Notes: generated by a model not told the origin, from the sequence alone. Shown: positions 8,158 to 17,685, counted from the first letter of the stretch. The stretch is 64,000 bases of DNA from Alcaligenes ammonioxydans (GCF_019343455.1 NZ_CP049362.1:1364001-1428000); one strand, 5' to 3'. Numbers and translations are program-made.

Positions 8158-10875
8158 ATGAAGTGCGCTTTGCAGTACACGCCGTCTGTTCTTGCCCTGC
8201 GCAGGCAAACGCTTGCTGAGATGGCGGCCGACCTCGGTCCCTCGCATCGGCCAGGACGTCTGAAACCGGGACCATTGGTGTTATGGATTGCCAGCATGCT
8301 GCTGGTTTTTCCACCTGCACAGGTGCGGGCTGACGACGCTTTGGTGTTGAACATGAGCCCTCAAGCGCTGGCAGACGCGCTTTTGCAGATAGGGCGTCAG
8401 GCTCAGGTGGAAATCGCATTCTCACCTGGGCAGGTTCGGGAGAAACAGGCCGTGGCCCTGCAGGGTGAGCTGACGGTCGAGCAGGCACTGGACGATTTGC
8501 TGGCCCCCTGGGGGCTGGCCGCGCGTCAGCAGGGGGCGCGTCGTTATACGGTAGTGACGGCGACGGTGCCCAAGGGCTTGTCGGTGCTGGAACCTGTGCG
8601 TGTTCAGGGCCAGCGCATCGGCGAACGTGTTTACTCCCGAGGGGATATGGATCAGCGGCCCGCCGGCAATCGGGACGTGTCCAGTTTGCTGGCCGATCAC
8701 CCCGCGGTGCGTCAGGATGATGCCGCGCAAAGCGGTGTGAATCGAGGTTCCCTGGCGCTGCAAGATATCAGTTTCTACGGGGCCAGCCCTTTTCAGAACC
8801 AGTTCCAGATTGACGGCATTAGCGCCACCAACCAGATCGACCCTGCCAGCCGCAATTTGAATCTGCAGGTGGGCAATGTACCGGCCTATGCCCAGGCTTA
8901 CAACCTGGATACGCACCTGCTGGAAAGCGTGACGGTACTCGATAGTAGTATCCCTGTGGACTATGGTCGTTTCACGGGGGGTGTGGTCGATGCCAGGGTA
9001 CGTAATCCCCAAGGCGACAACAGTGTCCGGTTTGATTTCAGCTACAACTCCTCGGGGCTGACTGCGCAGAAGATTGCGCCCGAACAAAAGAAGAATTTTG
9101 AGGCGGGCAAACCCGGTTTTTCTCCGGTCTGGACCAAACGGTTCACCTCGGCAATGCTTGACGTGGGATGGACACAGGATACGGCAGCCCTGATCCACCT
9201 CTCCCGACGTCAGTCCACGATTGATCGGTCCATGCGTGTGCGCCACGATACGGTCTTCACGGATTTGAAGACGCGCTCCATAGACCGGGTCGATAATGGG
9301 TTTGTCAAAATTCATACTCGCTGGAGTGCCGACACCGACTCCGCCTTGACCCTCAAGTATGCGGATCGTCGTGAGGATCTGGTGGACTCGGGCAGTTTGG
9401 CCGACCAGATTCAGTGGCAGCACCAGCAACAATCCTACGGTCTGGGGTTTGATCTGAACCATGATCTGCGCTGGGGGCAGGCGCGTGTGCAACTGGGTTA
9501 TGACCAGATGAACAGTTACCGCCATTCTGACGGTACCGACTATATGGTCCACATGATGTATCAGCCCACGGGTCGCCTGGATTACACCTATATCACCGGT
9601 GGCTTTGGACAGGAATCGACCGAACAGCGCAATCTGACCTTGAAGTCCCGACTGGAGTTCAAGCCGGTTCAGACCGGGGCAATTGAACATGCCACGTATG
9701 CCGGTGTTGAGCTGGCCCATACCCAGGGCGAATTCGTGCGTCAGAAGGATGCTTACGGCGGTAATACTCGCCATTTCAGCAATGGTCAGCCCGATAAGCT
9801 GCAGACCTTGAACTACTACCAGGCCGGCAATGTGGGGGTCAGCTATACCGCTGCGTCGGTTTACCTGTCTGATCGTTTGTCATGGCAGCGGCTGGCCCTG
9901 ACCGGCGGTTTGCGTGTGGACAGGGACAATTATTTCGGCAACACCAATGTGGCGCCACGTACCTTGTTGGAGTGGGATGTGCTCGGGACAGGGGAAACGC
10001 GTTTGTCGGGCGGCTGGTCCCGTTATTACGGCATGGACATTCTTGGGACCGCCATGCGTGAGCGCAAGAGCCAATTGCACACCTTGTTAATCACCGGAGG
10101 TAATCGGGTAGATCGACCTTCCCATACCGCCTATACGCTTGACGGCTTGCGCACGCCCTATGACGACGAGTGGGCTCTGCGTGTGCAGCAACAGTTGTCA
10201 AGCACGGTGGTCGCCGAGTTGGGCTATGTGCGTCGTTATGGCCGCCAACAGGTCTCTATCGAAGGCACGAGCAAAACTGGCTACCTCTACACCAATAAGG
10301 GACACGCCAAAACCGATGCCTTCACCTTGAGTGTAAAGAGCATTGCACCCTGGGCGGTGGGGCCGAGTCGATGGACGGCGCATCTGGATATCACCCATCA
10401 GCGCAGCAAGCGCAATACCAAACTGGCCGATGGTTATGAGGGCGCCGCCGAGGAGATGGACGACGACATTTACTACAATGGCGACCTGATCCGTCGAGGT
10501 GACCGTCCCGTAGGAGATTACAACCTGCCGTGGCGTGTCAGTGCGGGTCTTACAGGAAGGTGGGCATCGTATGGTCTGCAACTTAGTAACCGCATTCATT
10601 GGAATGGCGCCCGTAAGGATGTGCATTATCTGGGCCTGAATCGGAGTGACGGGCGGGAAAAATACGAGTCTGGCCGGGTAGGTTCTTACTGGACCTGGGA
10701 TATGCGTCTGGACTGGGAGCCGACGATGTTCAAAGGCTTGGGCGTGGGGCTGGATGTGCTGAATGTGCTGGACAAGCAAGCGCCTTTGGTGATCAGCACG
10801 CCGAACTCGGCAAGCAGCCAGAACCTTTATCGGACAGGAAGAGAGCTGTGGTTGCGCGCTTCGTACCGTTATTGA
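8158..10875 (+). CDS. TonB-dependent transducer-type outer-membrane receptor (FecA/FpvA-like)
   Basis: A 905-residue outer-membrane protein. A long N-terminal leader has a hydrophobic core at about residues 40-55 and a likely cleavage after VRA (about 58). Residues 62-125 form the STN signalling domain (LVLNMSPQALADALLQIGRQ), which marks receptors that signal to FecR. The plug domain follows at about 150-285 (QNQFQIDGIS, VPVDYGRFTGGVVDAR-like segment), then a long beta-barrel ending in the aromatic residue Tyr (RASYRY). It imports an iron-siderophore, haem or another metal complex; the ligand is not evident. It overlaps the peroxidase gene by 28 bases, so the two form one transcript. Confidence 0.93.
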   Translation: MKCALQYTPSVLALRRQTLAEMAADLGPSHRPGRLKPGPLVLWIASMLLVFPPAQVRADDALVLNMSPQALADALLQIGRQAQVEIAFSPGQVREKQAVALQGELTVEQALDDLLAPWGLAARQQGARRYTVVTATVPKGLSVLEPVRVQGQRIGERVYSRGDMDQRPAGNRDVSSLLADHPAVRQDDAAQSGVNRGSLALQDISFYGASPFQNQFQIDGISATNQIDPASRNLNLQVGNVPAYAQAYNLDTHLLESVTVLDSSIPVDYGRFTGGVVDARVRNPQGDNSVRFDFSYNSSGLTAQKIAPEQKKNFEAGKPGFSPVWTKRFTSAMLDVGWTQDTAALIHLSRRQSTIDRSMRVRHDTVFTDLKTRSIDRVDNGFVKIHTRWSADTDSALTLKYADRREDLVDSGSLADQIQWQHQQQSYGLGFDLNHDLRWGQARVQLGYDQMNSYRHSDGTDYMVHMMYQPTGRLDYTYITGGFGQESTEQRNLTLKSRLEFKPVQTGAIEHATYAGVELAHTQGEFVRQKDAYGGNTRHFSNGQPDKLQTLNYYQAGNVGVSYTAASVYLSDRLSWQRLALTGGLRVDRDNYFGNTNVAPRTLLEWDVLGTGETRLSGGWSRYYGMDILGTAMRERKSQLHTLLITGGNRVDRPSHTAYTLDGLRTPYDDEWALRVQQQLSSTVVAELGYVRRYGRQQVSIEGTSKTGYLYTNKGHAKTDAFTLSVKSIAPWAVGPSRWTAHLDITHQRSKRNTKLADGYEGAAEEMDDDIYYNGDLIRRGDRPVGDYNLPWRVSAGLTGRWASYGLQLSNRIHWNGARKDVHYLGLNRSDGREKYESGRVGSYWTWDMRLDWEPTMFKGLGVGLDVLNVLDKQAPLVISTPNSASSQNLYRTGRELWLRASYRY

Positions 10876-12077
10876 AGATCAAACGGCGCGGCGTCGTCTG
10901 GCTGAGGGTGGCGCTGGGAACCCTGTTGTCCGGTGCGGCCTGCGCGGCCTCTGTGACGACTACGTCCAATGCAGGGGGCGATGATCCCGAGGTGGAGCTT
11001 GCCCGCTGGTCGCCCGGTCTGGAAGCGACGTCCCCATCTTGCTGGCAGGAGGGCGAACTTGATGCCGCTTGCCTGCGCACACGCTATGAGCATGTTCCGC
11101 GTCAATGGCCGGCCCCTGATATGGATGAGGCAGAGCGGTGGCTGGAGTGGGGGCCGATACCAGGCCCAGGCTCGGACGCACAGCATGAGGCAGCCCAGGA
11201 TGCCAGTAACAAGCAGATTGTGGCCTTGGGCGCGCGCCTGTTTTTTGATAAGCGGCTCTCGCGTCGGCAACAGATCTCCTGCGCATCCTGTCATCAGCCC
11301 GACAAATCATTTAGCGATGGCAAGGCATTGGCGATTGGGGAGGACGGTCTGATGGGCAAGCGTCGTACGCCACCCTTATTCGCTGCGCCATTTGCCAAAG
11401 ACTTGTTCTGGGATGGTCGGGTGCAGACTTTGCAGGATCAGGTGCTCGGTCCGATTGAAAACCCGGTGGAAATGAATCATGCCTTGCGCGATCTGATTGT
11501 GCGCCTGCGCACCTTGGACGATTATCCCCAGGCGTTTCAACAGGCCTTTGGACCGGCCTGGAACGCTGGGGTGGATGCCCAAGGACTGGCACGGGCGCTG
11601 GCCGCCTATGTGGTCACCCTTCGACCGGCCGCAACGCGTTTTGACGATTTTCTCGCGGGTAATGTGGCTGCCTTGAATGATCAGGAGCTCACTGGCCTGC
11701 ACTTGTTTCGCACCAAGGCGCGCTGCATGAACTGCCATAACGGCCCCTTGCTGACGGATAACCGCTTTCACAATATAGGCCTGTCTTTCTATGGACGTCG
11801 CTTGCAGGACCTGGGCCGGTTTGAGTGGTCTCGCGACCCGGCCGACCTGGGGCTGTTTCGTACCCCCAGCTTGCGCAACGTCGCGCGGGCGGGGCCCTGG
11901 ATGCACAATGGCTTGTTCCCGAGTCTGGAGGGTGTCGTACGCATGTACGATGCGGGCATGATCCCTGACGCTGGGCAAGCCGGTCCGTTGATACCACGTA
12001 AGTCACCACGCATACGAAAGCTGAATTTGAGTGAGGCGGAAATCCAGGCTTTGTTGGCGTTTTTACAGGTGCTGTGA
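10848..12077 (+). CDS. MauG/CcpA-like diheme cytochrome c peroxidase family protein
   Basis: A 409-residue exported protein with a signal-type hydrophobic stretch at about 15-33. Two c-type haem sites are seen: CASCH (145-149) and CMNCH (293-297). The inter-haem tryptophan motif DLFWDGR (Trp188) is present, as is the family segment FRTPSLRNVA with a following WMHNG. Such enzymes reduce H2O2 or, like MauG and MbnH, oxidise aromatic residues of a partner protein. Being encoded downstream of a TonB receptor, with a 28-base overlap, suggests a periplasmic role in processing the imported ligand or in handling peroxide during iron uptake. No MbnP-like partner is seen. Start choice is uncertain. Confidence 0.9.
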   Translation: MVARFVPLLKIKRRGVVWLRVALGTLLSGAACAASVTTTSNAGGDDPEVELARWSPGLEATSPSCWQEGELDAACLRTRYEHVPRQWPAPDMDEAERWLEWGPIPGPGSDAQHEAAQDASNKQIVALGARLFFDKRLSRRQQISCASCHQPDKSFSDGKALAIGEDGLMGKRRTPPLFAAPFAKDLFWDGRVQTLQDQVLGPIENPVEMNHALRDLIVRLRTLDDYPQAFQQAFGPAWNAGVDAQGLARALAAYVVTLRPAATRFDDFLAGNVAALNDQELTGLHLFRTKARCMNCHNGPLLTDNRFHNIGLSFYGRRLQDLGRFEWSRDPADLGLFRTPSLRNVARAGPWMHNGLFPSLEGVVRMYDAGMIPDAGQAGPLIPRKSPRIRKLNLSEAEIQALLAFLQVL

Positions 12078-12115
12078 CACGTGTGGCTCAAGAAGCGAGC
12101 CGTGGGCCCATAAAA

Positions 12116-12143
12116 AAACGATAGTGGCAGACCACTATCGTTT
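12116..12143. terminator. Bidirectional terminator between convergent operons
   Basis: AAACGATAGTGG and CCACTATCGTTT form a perfect 12-base stem around CAGA. A run of A residues on its left gives a T-tract for minus-strand transcripts, so it chiefly ends the TRAP operon; the plus strand has only TTT. Confidence 0.85.
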
Positions 12144-12218
12144 GGAGGTAGTTGCCGCGGCGAGGGGTTCCGATTGATCTCAGGACCGGGTTCCTCTGCC
12201 ACGGCAAGGACGTCGGCT

Positions 12219-13316
12219 TTATTTCAGGCAGGCTTTGATTTTGTCCAGATCGGGCCCCTCGATGGGACGGCCAAGATTGAACGGCATAGAGGTTTCGCGC
12301 CAGTCTTTGTAGTCGTGCAGGTACTCCATCTGGCTGGCATACACCTTGGCGGCATCCGGGTTGCTGCAAGCCATGGCAATCATGACTTCATTGGTGACTT
12401 GCTGAATGGTTTTCAGGCTCTCATCGTCCATGCGGTGGATTTCCACCCCGGCTTTCTGAAAGGTGCGCAAGCCTTCGGTCGCTTTCTTTTCAGTAAAAGC
12501 GATGGACCACATCATGGTGGCATCGGCTGCGATTTTCAGTTTTTCCTTGGCCGAGTCGCTCAGGGCATCCCAGGCGGCTTTGTTGATCATGACGCCAAAG
12601 ACGGATGCAGACTGGTGCCAGCCGGGCGTTGTCCAGTGCTTGGTGACTTGATGAAGGCCGGCAGACACATCCACGTTAGGAGTGGAGAATTCGGCGCCTT
12701 CGATCACCCCCCGCTCCAGTGACTGATACAGCTCTTGCCCAGCCATGGAAACCTGAGTGCCGCCAATTTTTTCCAGTACCTTGCCTTGCTCCAGTCCGGA
12801 CAGACGCAGGCGCTTACCCTTGATTTCCTCCAGGTTGCGAATCGGAACGTTGGTATGGAAACCGGATTCATTATTGGTGATGGCGTAGGGGAGGTAGACC
12901 ATGCCATATTTGCCATAAATCTCGTTATAAAGCTCGGCGCCTCCCCATTCCTTGATCCAGTTGGCGTAGTCCACCGCATTGAATAGACTGGAGTGAGTCC
13001 CCAAGGGGGAGAAGGCCGGGTTGCGGCCTGCCCAGTACCCTGGCCAATCAGCCCCTGCCTGAATGGTGCCGGACTCAACGGCACTAAAGACCTCGCCGGT
13101 AGGGACAAGGGCGCCGCCTTCGTAGAACTCGATTTTCAGTTCATCTCCAACCAGTTTATTGGCTAGATCGACCCATTTTTTGTCCAGTTCCACCAATTCG
13201 ATCGAGGCTGGCCAGGTGCTGGTCATGGTCCATTTCTGGGCGGCCTGGCTCAGGCCCGTCATGCCTAGCAAAGCCAGACCGGTCAAGGCGCCAAGTGCCT
13301 TTTTTGTCAGTTTCAT
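12219..13316 (-). CDS. dctP: TRAP transporter solute-binding protein (DctP family)
   Basis: A 365-residue periplasmic protein. The start at 13316 gives a clean signal peptide (MKLTKKALGALTGLALLG...SQA) with cleavage before AQKW; the longer frame adds 28 residues with no signal character. The mature part shows the DctP/TAXI-like 7TM-independent fold, with TSTWPASIE at the mouth of the pocket and the conserved arginine region KGKRLRLSG. It captures an organic acid (possibly an alpha-keto acid or lactate-type ligand) for the DctQM membrane proteins encoded upstream. The gene order here is Q-M-P on the minus strand, with 17 bases between dctM and dctP. Confidence 0.92.
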   Translation of the reverse strand: MKLTKKALGALTGLALLGMTGLSQAAQKWTMTSTWPASIELVELDKKWVDLANKLVGDELKIEFYEGGALVPTGEVFSAVESGTIQAGADWPGYWAGRNPAFSPLGTHSSLFNAVDYANWIKEWGGAELYNEIYGKYGMVYLPYAITNNESGFHTNVPIRNLEEIKGKRLRLSGLEQGKVLEKIGGTQVSMAGQELYQSLERGVIEGAEFSTPNVDVSAGLHQVTKHWTTPGWHQSASVFGVMINKAAWDALSDSAKEKLKIAADATMMWSIAFTEKKATEGLRTFQKAGVEIHRMDDESLKTIQQVTNEVMIAMACSNPDAAKVYASQMEYLHDYKDWRETSMPFNLGRPIEGPDLDKIKACLK

Positions 13317-13333
13317 TATGTCTCCTTGTTGTA

Positions 13334-14656
13334 TTAGGTTCCGTACAGCACGGTGGGTAACCAAGTGGCCAGACCAGGGAAAATGGCCAGCAAGATGCAC
13401 ATCAAAATAATCAGGCCGATAAAGGGGATGACGCCGGTAATGATCTCCATGGTCTTGACCGATTTGGGTGTGATGGCCCGCAAATAGAACAGGGCATAAC
13501 CGAAAGGCGGGGTCAAAAAGGACGTTTGCAGGACAACCGAAACCAGAATCACAAACCAGAGCAGGCTGATGCCCATCTCCTGCACAATCGGCAGCAGGAT
13601 GGGGAAAGACAGCAGGACGATGCCGGTCCAGTCCAGAAAGCAGCCCAGAATAAAGATGATCAGCAGCATGACGACGATCAGCAGCCAGGGTTCCATGTCT
13701 AAACCGCGCATGATGTCCTGGGCAGCGCCCAAACCGCCGGTGATGTTAAAGACCCCGGTAAAGGCCGTGGCACCGACCACAATGAACAGAATCATGGAGG
13801 AGGTGCGACCGGTTTCATACAGGGCATTGAGAAAAATGGACCATTTGAACTTGCCCCGGAAAATCACGATCAGCAAGGACAGCAGCACCCCGATAGCGGA
13901 GGCTTCGGTGGCCGTGGCAATGCCGGCCAGCATGGAACCTAAAATGCCCAGAATCAGAAAGATGGGTGGCACGGCTTCCACCAGCAGCATGCGGATCAAG
14001 GCGGGCCTGGAGATCTTTTCATCGGGCTCCACGGAAGGGGCGCGTTCAGGATGACGCCAGGCAACAAACACGACCCACAGGGCATAGAGCAGGCCCAGCA
14101 GCACGCCAGGAATCAGCGCGCCGGCAAACAGCTCGCCAATCGACAGTGGGGAGTAGCTGGCCATCAGGATCAGCATGATGGACGGCGGGATCAGGATGCC
14201 CAGGCAGCCCGAAGCGGCAATCACACCGGTGGTCAACTTGGGGCAATAGCCATAGCGCAGCATGGGGCGCAGTGCCATCATGCCGGTAACCGTAATCGAG
14301 GCGCCGATAATGCCGGTGGTGGCTGCCAGCAAGATGGAGATAAATACCACAGCCAGCGCCAGCCCACCCCGAACGCGAGACATCAGCAGGCGCAAGGCCT
14401 CAAACATCTTGTCGGTGACTTCTGAGTCGGACAGAAAACGTGCCATCAGAATAAACAGCGGGATGGCAATCAGCGTGTAGTTGTCCAGGACATCGCCGTA
14501 AATGCGGTTAACCACAATGCCCAGAACCATGGGTTTGCCCGCCACCAGCGCGCCGATGACAGCCGTGCTGCCCAGAACAAAGGCCAAGGGGTGTCCCATG
14601 AACAGCCCCAGCAACAGCAGGCCACCCATGACAAGTGCAATCAATTCAGGCGTCAT
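13334..14656 (-). CDS. dctM: TRAP transporter large membrane subunit (DctM)
   Basis: A 440-residue inner-membrane protein with about 12 helices, the length usual for DctM. It starts MTPELIALVMGG at 14656; the frame runs further upstream but without family character and inside dctQ. Typical stretches are GHPLAFVLGS, the AATTGIIGASITVTGMMALP-like segment and the ILIPPSIMLILMA motif. It forms the Na+-driven transport channel with DctQ. It overlaps the dctQ 3' end by 11 bases, which indicates coupled translation. Confidence 0.93.
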   Translation of the reverse strand: MTPELIALVMGGLLLLGLFMGHPLAFVLGSTAVIGALVAGKPMVLGIVVNRIYGDVLDNYTLIAIPLFILMARFLSDSEVTDKMFEALRLLMSRVRGGLALAVVFISILLAATTGIIGASITVTGMMALRPMLRYGYCPKLTTGVIAASGCLGILIPPSIMLILMASYSPLSIGELFAGALIPGVLLGLLYALWVVFVAWRHPERAPSVEPDEKISRPALIRMLLVEAVPPIFLILGILGSMLAGIATATEASAIGVLLSLLIVIFRGKFKWSIFLNALYETGRTSSMILFIVVGATAFTGVFNITGGLGAAQDIMRGLDMEPWLLIVVMLLIIFILGCFLDWTGIVLLSFPILLPIVQEMGISLLWFVILVSVVLQTSFLTPPFGYALFYLRAITPKSVKTMEIITGVIPFIGLIILMCILLAIFPGLATWLPTVLYGT

Positions 14657-15146
14657 GGCGGGGGGCGTCCTTCTGACTGAGCAAACGGATAACTTCAGCA
14701 ATTCCCTGGAGCAGCAGCAAGGCGGCCGCCAGAACCATGGAGAGTTTGAGTGGATAAACAGGTAATTGGACCGCGCCGTAGGTGGTCTCGCCTTGAGCCC
14801 AGGAGCGCATGGCAAAGTCATAGCTGCGGGTCAGGAAAACCCAGGCGAAGGGGAAAAAGAAAATCAGGTAACCTGCAATTTCCGTCCATTTGCGGACGGC
14901 AGGAGAAAAGCGCTGGATGAGCAGATCGACGCGGACGTGGGCCTGGTGCTTGAGTGCGTAGGCGCCCAACATCAGAAAGTAAAACCCATATAGCTGCTTG
15001 GTGACGTCAAAAGTCCAGCGTGTGGGCTGGTTCATCACGTAGCGCATGAAGACTTCGTAAATAATGATGGTGGAAAAAATGATGGCGATAAAGGAAATAA
15101 GCTTCCCTATCCATTCATTGAGCGAGTCGATTAGACGTAAAACCAT
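14646..15146 (-). CDS. dctQ: TRAP transporter small membrane subunit (DctQ)
   Basis: A 166-residue protein with four membrane helices (about 17-37, 50-66, 88-106 and 130-150), as in DctQ. The pattern EVFMRYVMNQPTRWTFDVT at residues 31-49 is a hallmark of the family. It is first in the operon dctQ-dctM-dctP. The 236 bases upstream to the next hairpin carry no gene and must hold the operon promoter; no particular regulator site could be named. Confidence 0.92.
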   Translation of the reverse strand: MVLRLIDSLNEWIGKLISFIAIIFSTIIIYEVFMRYVMNQPTRWTFDVTKQLYGFYFLMLGAYALKHQAHVRVDLLIQRFSPAVRKWTEIAGYLIFFFPFAWVFLTRSYDFAMRSWAQGETTYGAVQLPVYPLKLSMVLAAALLLLQGIAEVIRLLSQKDAPRHDA

Positions 15147-15382
15147 GCTTGTCCCTTTTGTACATTCTTATTGGCTACACATCGGGTTTAGTCTATGAGT
15201 AAGCTTTGCCGTGTCACAACTTGGGTTTACCCTTACGTCAACCTGAGAGAAGGCATTAAGGGTAATAAGGTGTAAATGAGGGCGTGTAAAAGGTTTTTCC
15301 GTCTGAATCTGTGTTATTGGCGTGAAATATCGGGGGCCTAAAGGGTTGGGGGCTCTCGGCTACCGCTTGTCTGCACATAGAA

Positions 15383-15406
15383 AAAGCCACCCCAAAGGGT
15401 GGCTTT
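15383..15406 (-). terminator. Terminator of the cycA-like gene
   Basis: AAAGCCACCC and GGGTGGCTTT pair around CAAA; on the minus strand the stem is followed by TTTTT. It lies about 150 bases past the cycA stop. A second perfect 10-base stem without a T-tract (15517-15542, AACACGGCCC/GGGCCGTGTT) lies just past the stop and may protect the mRNA end. Confidence 0.8.
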
Positions 15407-15556
15407 CGAGTGCCGGGCTTCAGCCCTTGCTCCAGGTCTACTCTCCCACGATTGCAGGATGAGAGGTCGTCTGTGGGTGCGGACCTACGCCTGTGGAGCC
15501 AGCCCCTGGCTGCGGCAACACGGCCCCTGGCAGGGCCGTGTTGGGCGCAGGGGATC

Positions 15557-16963
15557 TTAACGGACGCTTTGCGCCGCCAGGCCCAGGGCCAGATGCTGTT
15601 TCATGCGTTTCTTGTAGAAAGGCAGGCAGATGAACAGCGCCAGGAACCAGAACGGCGTGGCAATCAGGCCGATCAGGGTTTCTTCTTCCTGGCTGAACAG
15701 ATAGAGCGCGAAGGCAAAGAAAGCCAGGGTCAGGTAACACATGGGAATCGCAAAGGGCATTTTGTAGCTCGATGCGGCATGGGCTTCGGGGCGAACCCGG
15801 CGGTACTTCAGGTAGGTGATCAGGATCACGGCCCAGACAAAGATAAAGCAGATGCTGGCCACGGTGGTCACGATGGTGAACACACGCATGACATCGCCTT
15901 CTGCATACAGCAGGAACAGGCTGGACAGCAACAGGGCGCAAGAATAGATCAGGCCATTGCGGGGGGTACCATTGCGCGACAGCTGGCTGAATGCTTCAGG
16001 AGCCAGCTTGTTCTTGGACAGACCGTACAACATGCGGCCTGTCGAGAACATGCCGCTGTTGGCCGAGGACAGGGCCGAGGTCAACACCACGAAGTTGATG
16101 ATGGCAGCGGCTGCACCTACGCCGATCAGCAAGAACATGTTCACAAAGGGGCTCTTGTTGGGGGCCACAATATCCCAGGGAGTGACGGTCATGATGGCGG
16201 TCAGGGCCAGCACGTAAAACACAATCACGCGAACGGGAATCTTGTTGATGGCTTTGGGCAGGTTCTTGGCAGGGTCCGCTGTTTCAGCCGAGGCCGTACC
16301 CACCAGCTCAATACCCACGAATGCGAAGATGGCGATCTGGAAGGCAGCAAAAAAGCCACCCAGGCCATTGGGGAACATCCCGCCCCGATCCCACAAGTGG
16401 GTCAGGCTGGCTTTTTCACCGGTTGGGCCCACAAAGCCGGTAAACAGCAGATACGCACCCACGCCAATCAGGGCCACAATGGCAATAATCTTGACCAGTG
16501 CAAACCAGAACTCCAGCTCACCAAATAATTTGGCCGACAGCAGATTAAAGACCAGCAAAAAAGCAATGCAGGCCAGTCCTGGTAACCACAATGGAATATC
16601 CGGCCACCAGAATTGGGTATAGCCGGTAATGGCCACAATATCTGCAATCCCAATGACTACCCAGCAAAACCAATAACTCCAGCCCAGAAAATAGCCCATG
16701 GTCGGGCCTAGAATATCGGCGGCGAAATCGACAAAAGATTTGTATTCCAGATTATGCAGAAGCAATTCTCCCATTGCCCGCATAACAAAAAACAAAAAGA
16801 ACCCGATGATCATGTACGTAAACAAGACCGAGGGGCCGGCCAGGCTGATCGTGCGGCCTGATCCCATAAATAGCCCTGTGCCGATAGCGCCTCCAATTGC
16901 TATCAGTTGCAGGTGCCGGTTTTTCAACGAGCGCTGCAGTCCAGATGAATGTTGCTGAGACAC
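15557..16963 (-). CDS. cycA: Amino acid permease, D-serine/D-alanine/glycine transporter (CycA-like)
   Basis: A 468-residue inner-membrane permease of the APC superfamily with 12 helices. The first helix carries GGAIGTGLFMGSG, followed by the family pattern of EYKSFVDFAADILGP and SANSGMFSTGRMLYGLS. Close resemblance to CycA and the glycine riboswitch in its leader both point to glycine (and D-Ala/D-Ser) uptake by H+ symport. The start is GTG at 16963 with AGGAGA a few bases upstream. The 5' leader is unusually long, about 460 bases from the riboswitch start. Confidence 0.93.
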   Translation of the reverse strand: MSQQHSSGLQRSLKNRHLQLIAIGGAIGTGLFMGSGRTISLAGPSVLFTYMIIGFFLFFVMRAMGELLLHNLEYKSFVDFAADILGPTMGYFLGWSYWFCWVVIGIADIVAITGYTQFWWPDIPLWLPGLACIAFLLVFNLLSAKLFGELEFWFALVKIIAIVALIGVGAYLLFTGFVGPTGEKASLTHLWDRGGMFPNGLGGFFAAFQIAIFAFVGIELVGTASAETADPAKNLPKAINKIPVRVIVFYVLALTAIMTVTPWDIVAPNKSPFVNMFLLIGVGAAAAIINFVVLTSALSSANSGMFSTGRMLYGLSKNKLAPEAFSQLSRNGTPRNGLIYSCALLLSSLFLLYAEGDVMRVFTIVTTVASICFIFVWAVILITYLKYRRVRPEAHAASSYKMPFAIPMCYLTLAFFAFALYLFSQEEETLIGLIATPFWFLALFICLPFYKKRMKQHLALGLAAQSVR

Positions 16964-17040
16964 ACTGTTCTCCTGATTTTTATTCGTTCAAATGCGTAAT
17001 TATGACTGTGCTGCGAGAAAACAAAGGGTACAACCCGTCC

Positions 17041-17088
17041 TCAAGGACGGTTTTCTTGATACCGATCTAAATATGATGGGGAGCGCAC
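17041..17088 (-). CDS. Possible 15-residue leader peptide in the cycA 5' region
   Basis: On the minus strand a strong AGGAGGA (17094-17100) lies six bases before a GTG that opens a 15-codon frame ending in TGA. It falls between the glycine riboswitch and cycA. The stop is within a short hairpin (CCGTCCTTGAGGACGG), and the ribosome site lies within a longer imperfect stem (17084-17140). The peptide would be MRSPSYLDRYQENRP and has no glycine. It could be a real regulatory upstream frame or a chance one. Confidence 0.3.
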   Translation of the reverse strand: MRSPSYLDRYQENRP

Positions 17089-17233
17089 AACAGTCCTCCT
17101 TGTTCTGATGACATGAAATGTCAGAACAGACCTGTGTGCGATTAAAAATAGAAATAAAGTAGTGGTGGGTCAGGCGTCCAGAAAAGGCACCTGACTATCT
17201 GCTCATAGATAGACTCCGGACAAATAGGTGAAC

Positions 17234-17427
17234 AAAGACCATATGGTCTCTGTACCCCCTCTGTCCGTTTACCTGAGAGCTTATCCATCGGTTCGCGATG
17301 GTCCCCTTCGGTGGGCACGGGTGTGCCTCTCTCCAGATGGTCAAAGGTTCAGGATTCTTTTGCCTGAGAGATTCCGGGGTCGTTGCTCCGTCGGCGCTTC
17401 ATCAATGTGAAGACTCTCACCTGAACC
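17234..17427 (-). promoter_or_regulatory. Tandem glycine riboswitch upstream of cycA
   Basis: Two glycine aptamers in a row on the minus strand. Aptamer 1 (17346-17427) is closed by GGTTCAGG/CCTGAACC and holds GTGAGAG, CGCCGACGGAGCAA and CTCTCAGGCAAA. Aptamer 2 (about 17253-17345) holds CTGGAGAG, CACCGAAGGGG, CTCTCAGGTAAA and GGACAGAGGGG. These are the conserved cores of the family. The 3' flank has the palindrome AGACCATATGGTCT (17236-17249), whose right half can instead pair with GACCAT at the 5' side of aptamer 2. That gives two exclusive folds, a plausible switch. Whether glycine turns expression on or off is not settled. Confidence 0.93.
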
Positions 17428-17685
17428 GTTATTGACGCCGCTATTGTATAGACAGGCAAAAAGCGATGACTACTAGCGTTAACCTGTAGTGTTTTAAGAC
17501 GGGTAATTCTTGTTTCTTGGCCGGTTTTGTGGCTATGTGGGACCGCAGACATGAGGCGCAGAACGCTTGGCAGCTGGGCACTGAAGCGGGCCGATGCGAT
17601 GCATCAGAGGGTCGACAGGCTTAAGAGCGTTTAGCAAGCGGGTGTCAATGACAAGCAAGGCGTAACGCAAGGGGAGTGACTAAGG

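Noticed and set aside
8422..9774. 450-residue open frame antisense to the TonB receptor
   Set aside because: Shadow of a long G+C-rich gene; the receptor on the other strand has clear domains.
10848..12077. Methanobactin-type MbnH identity for the diheme peroxidase
   Set aside because: No MbnP-like partner is seen and the locus has iron-type (Fur, FecIR) control, so only the wider MauG/CcpA family is claimed.
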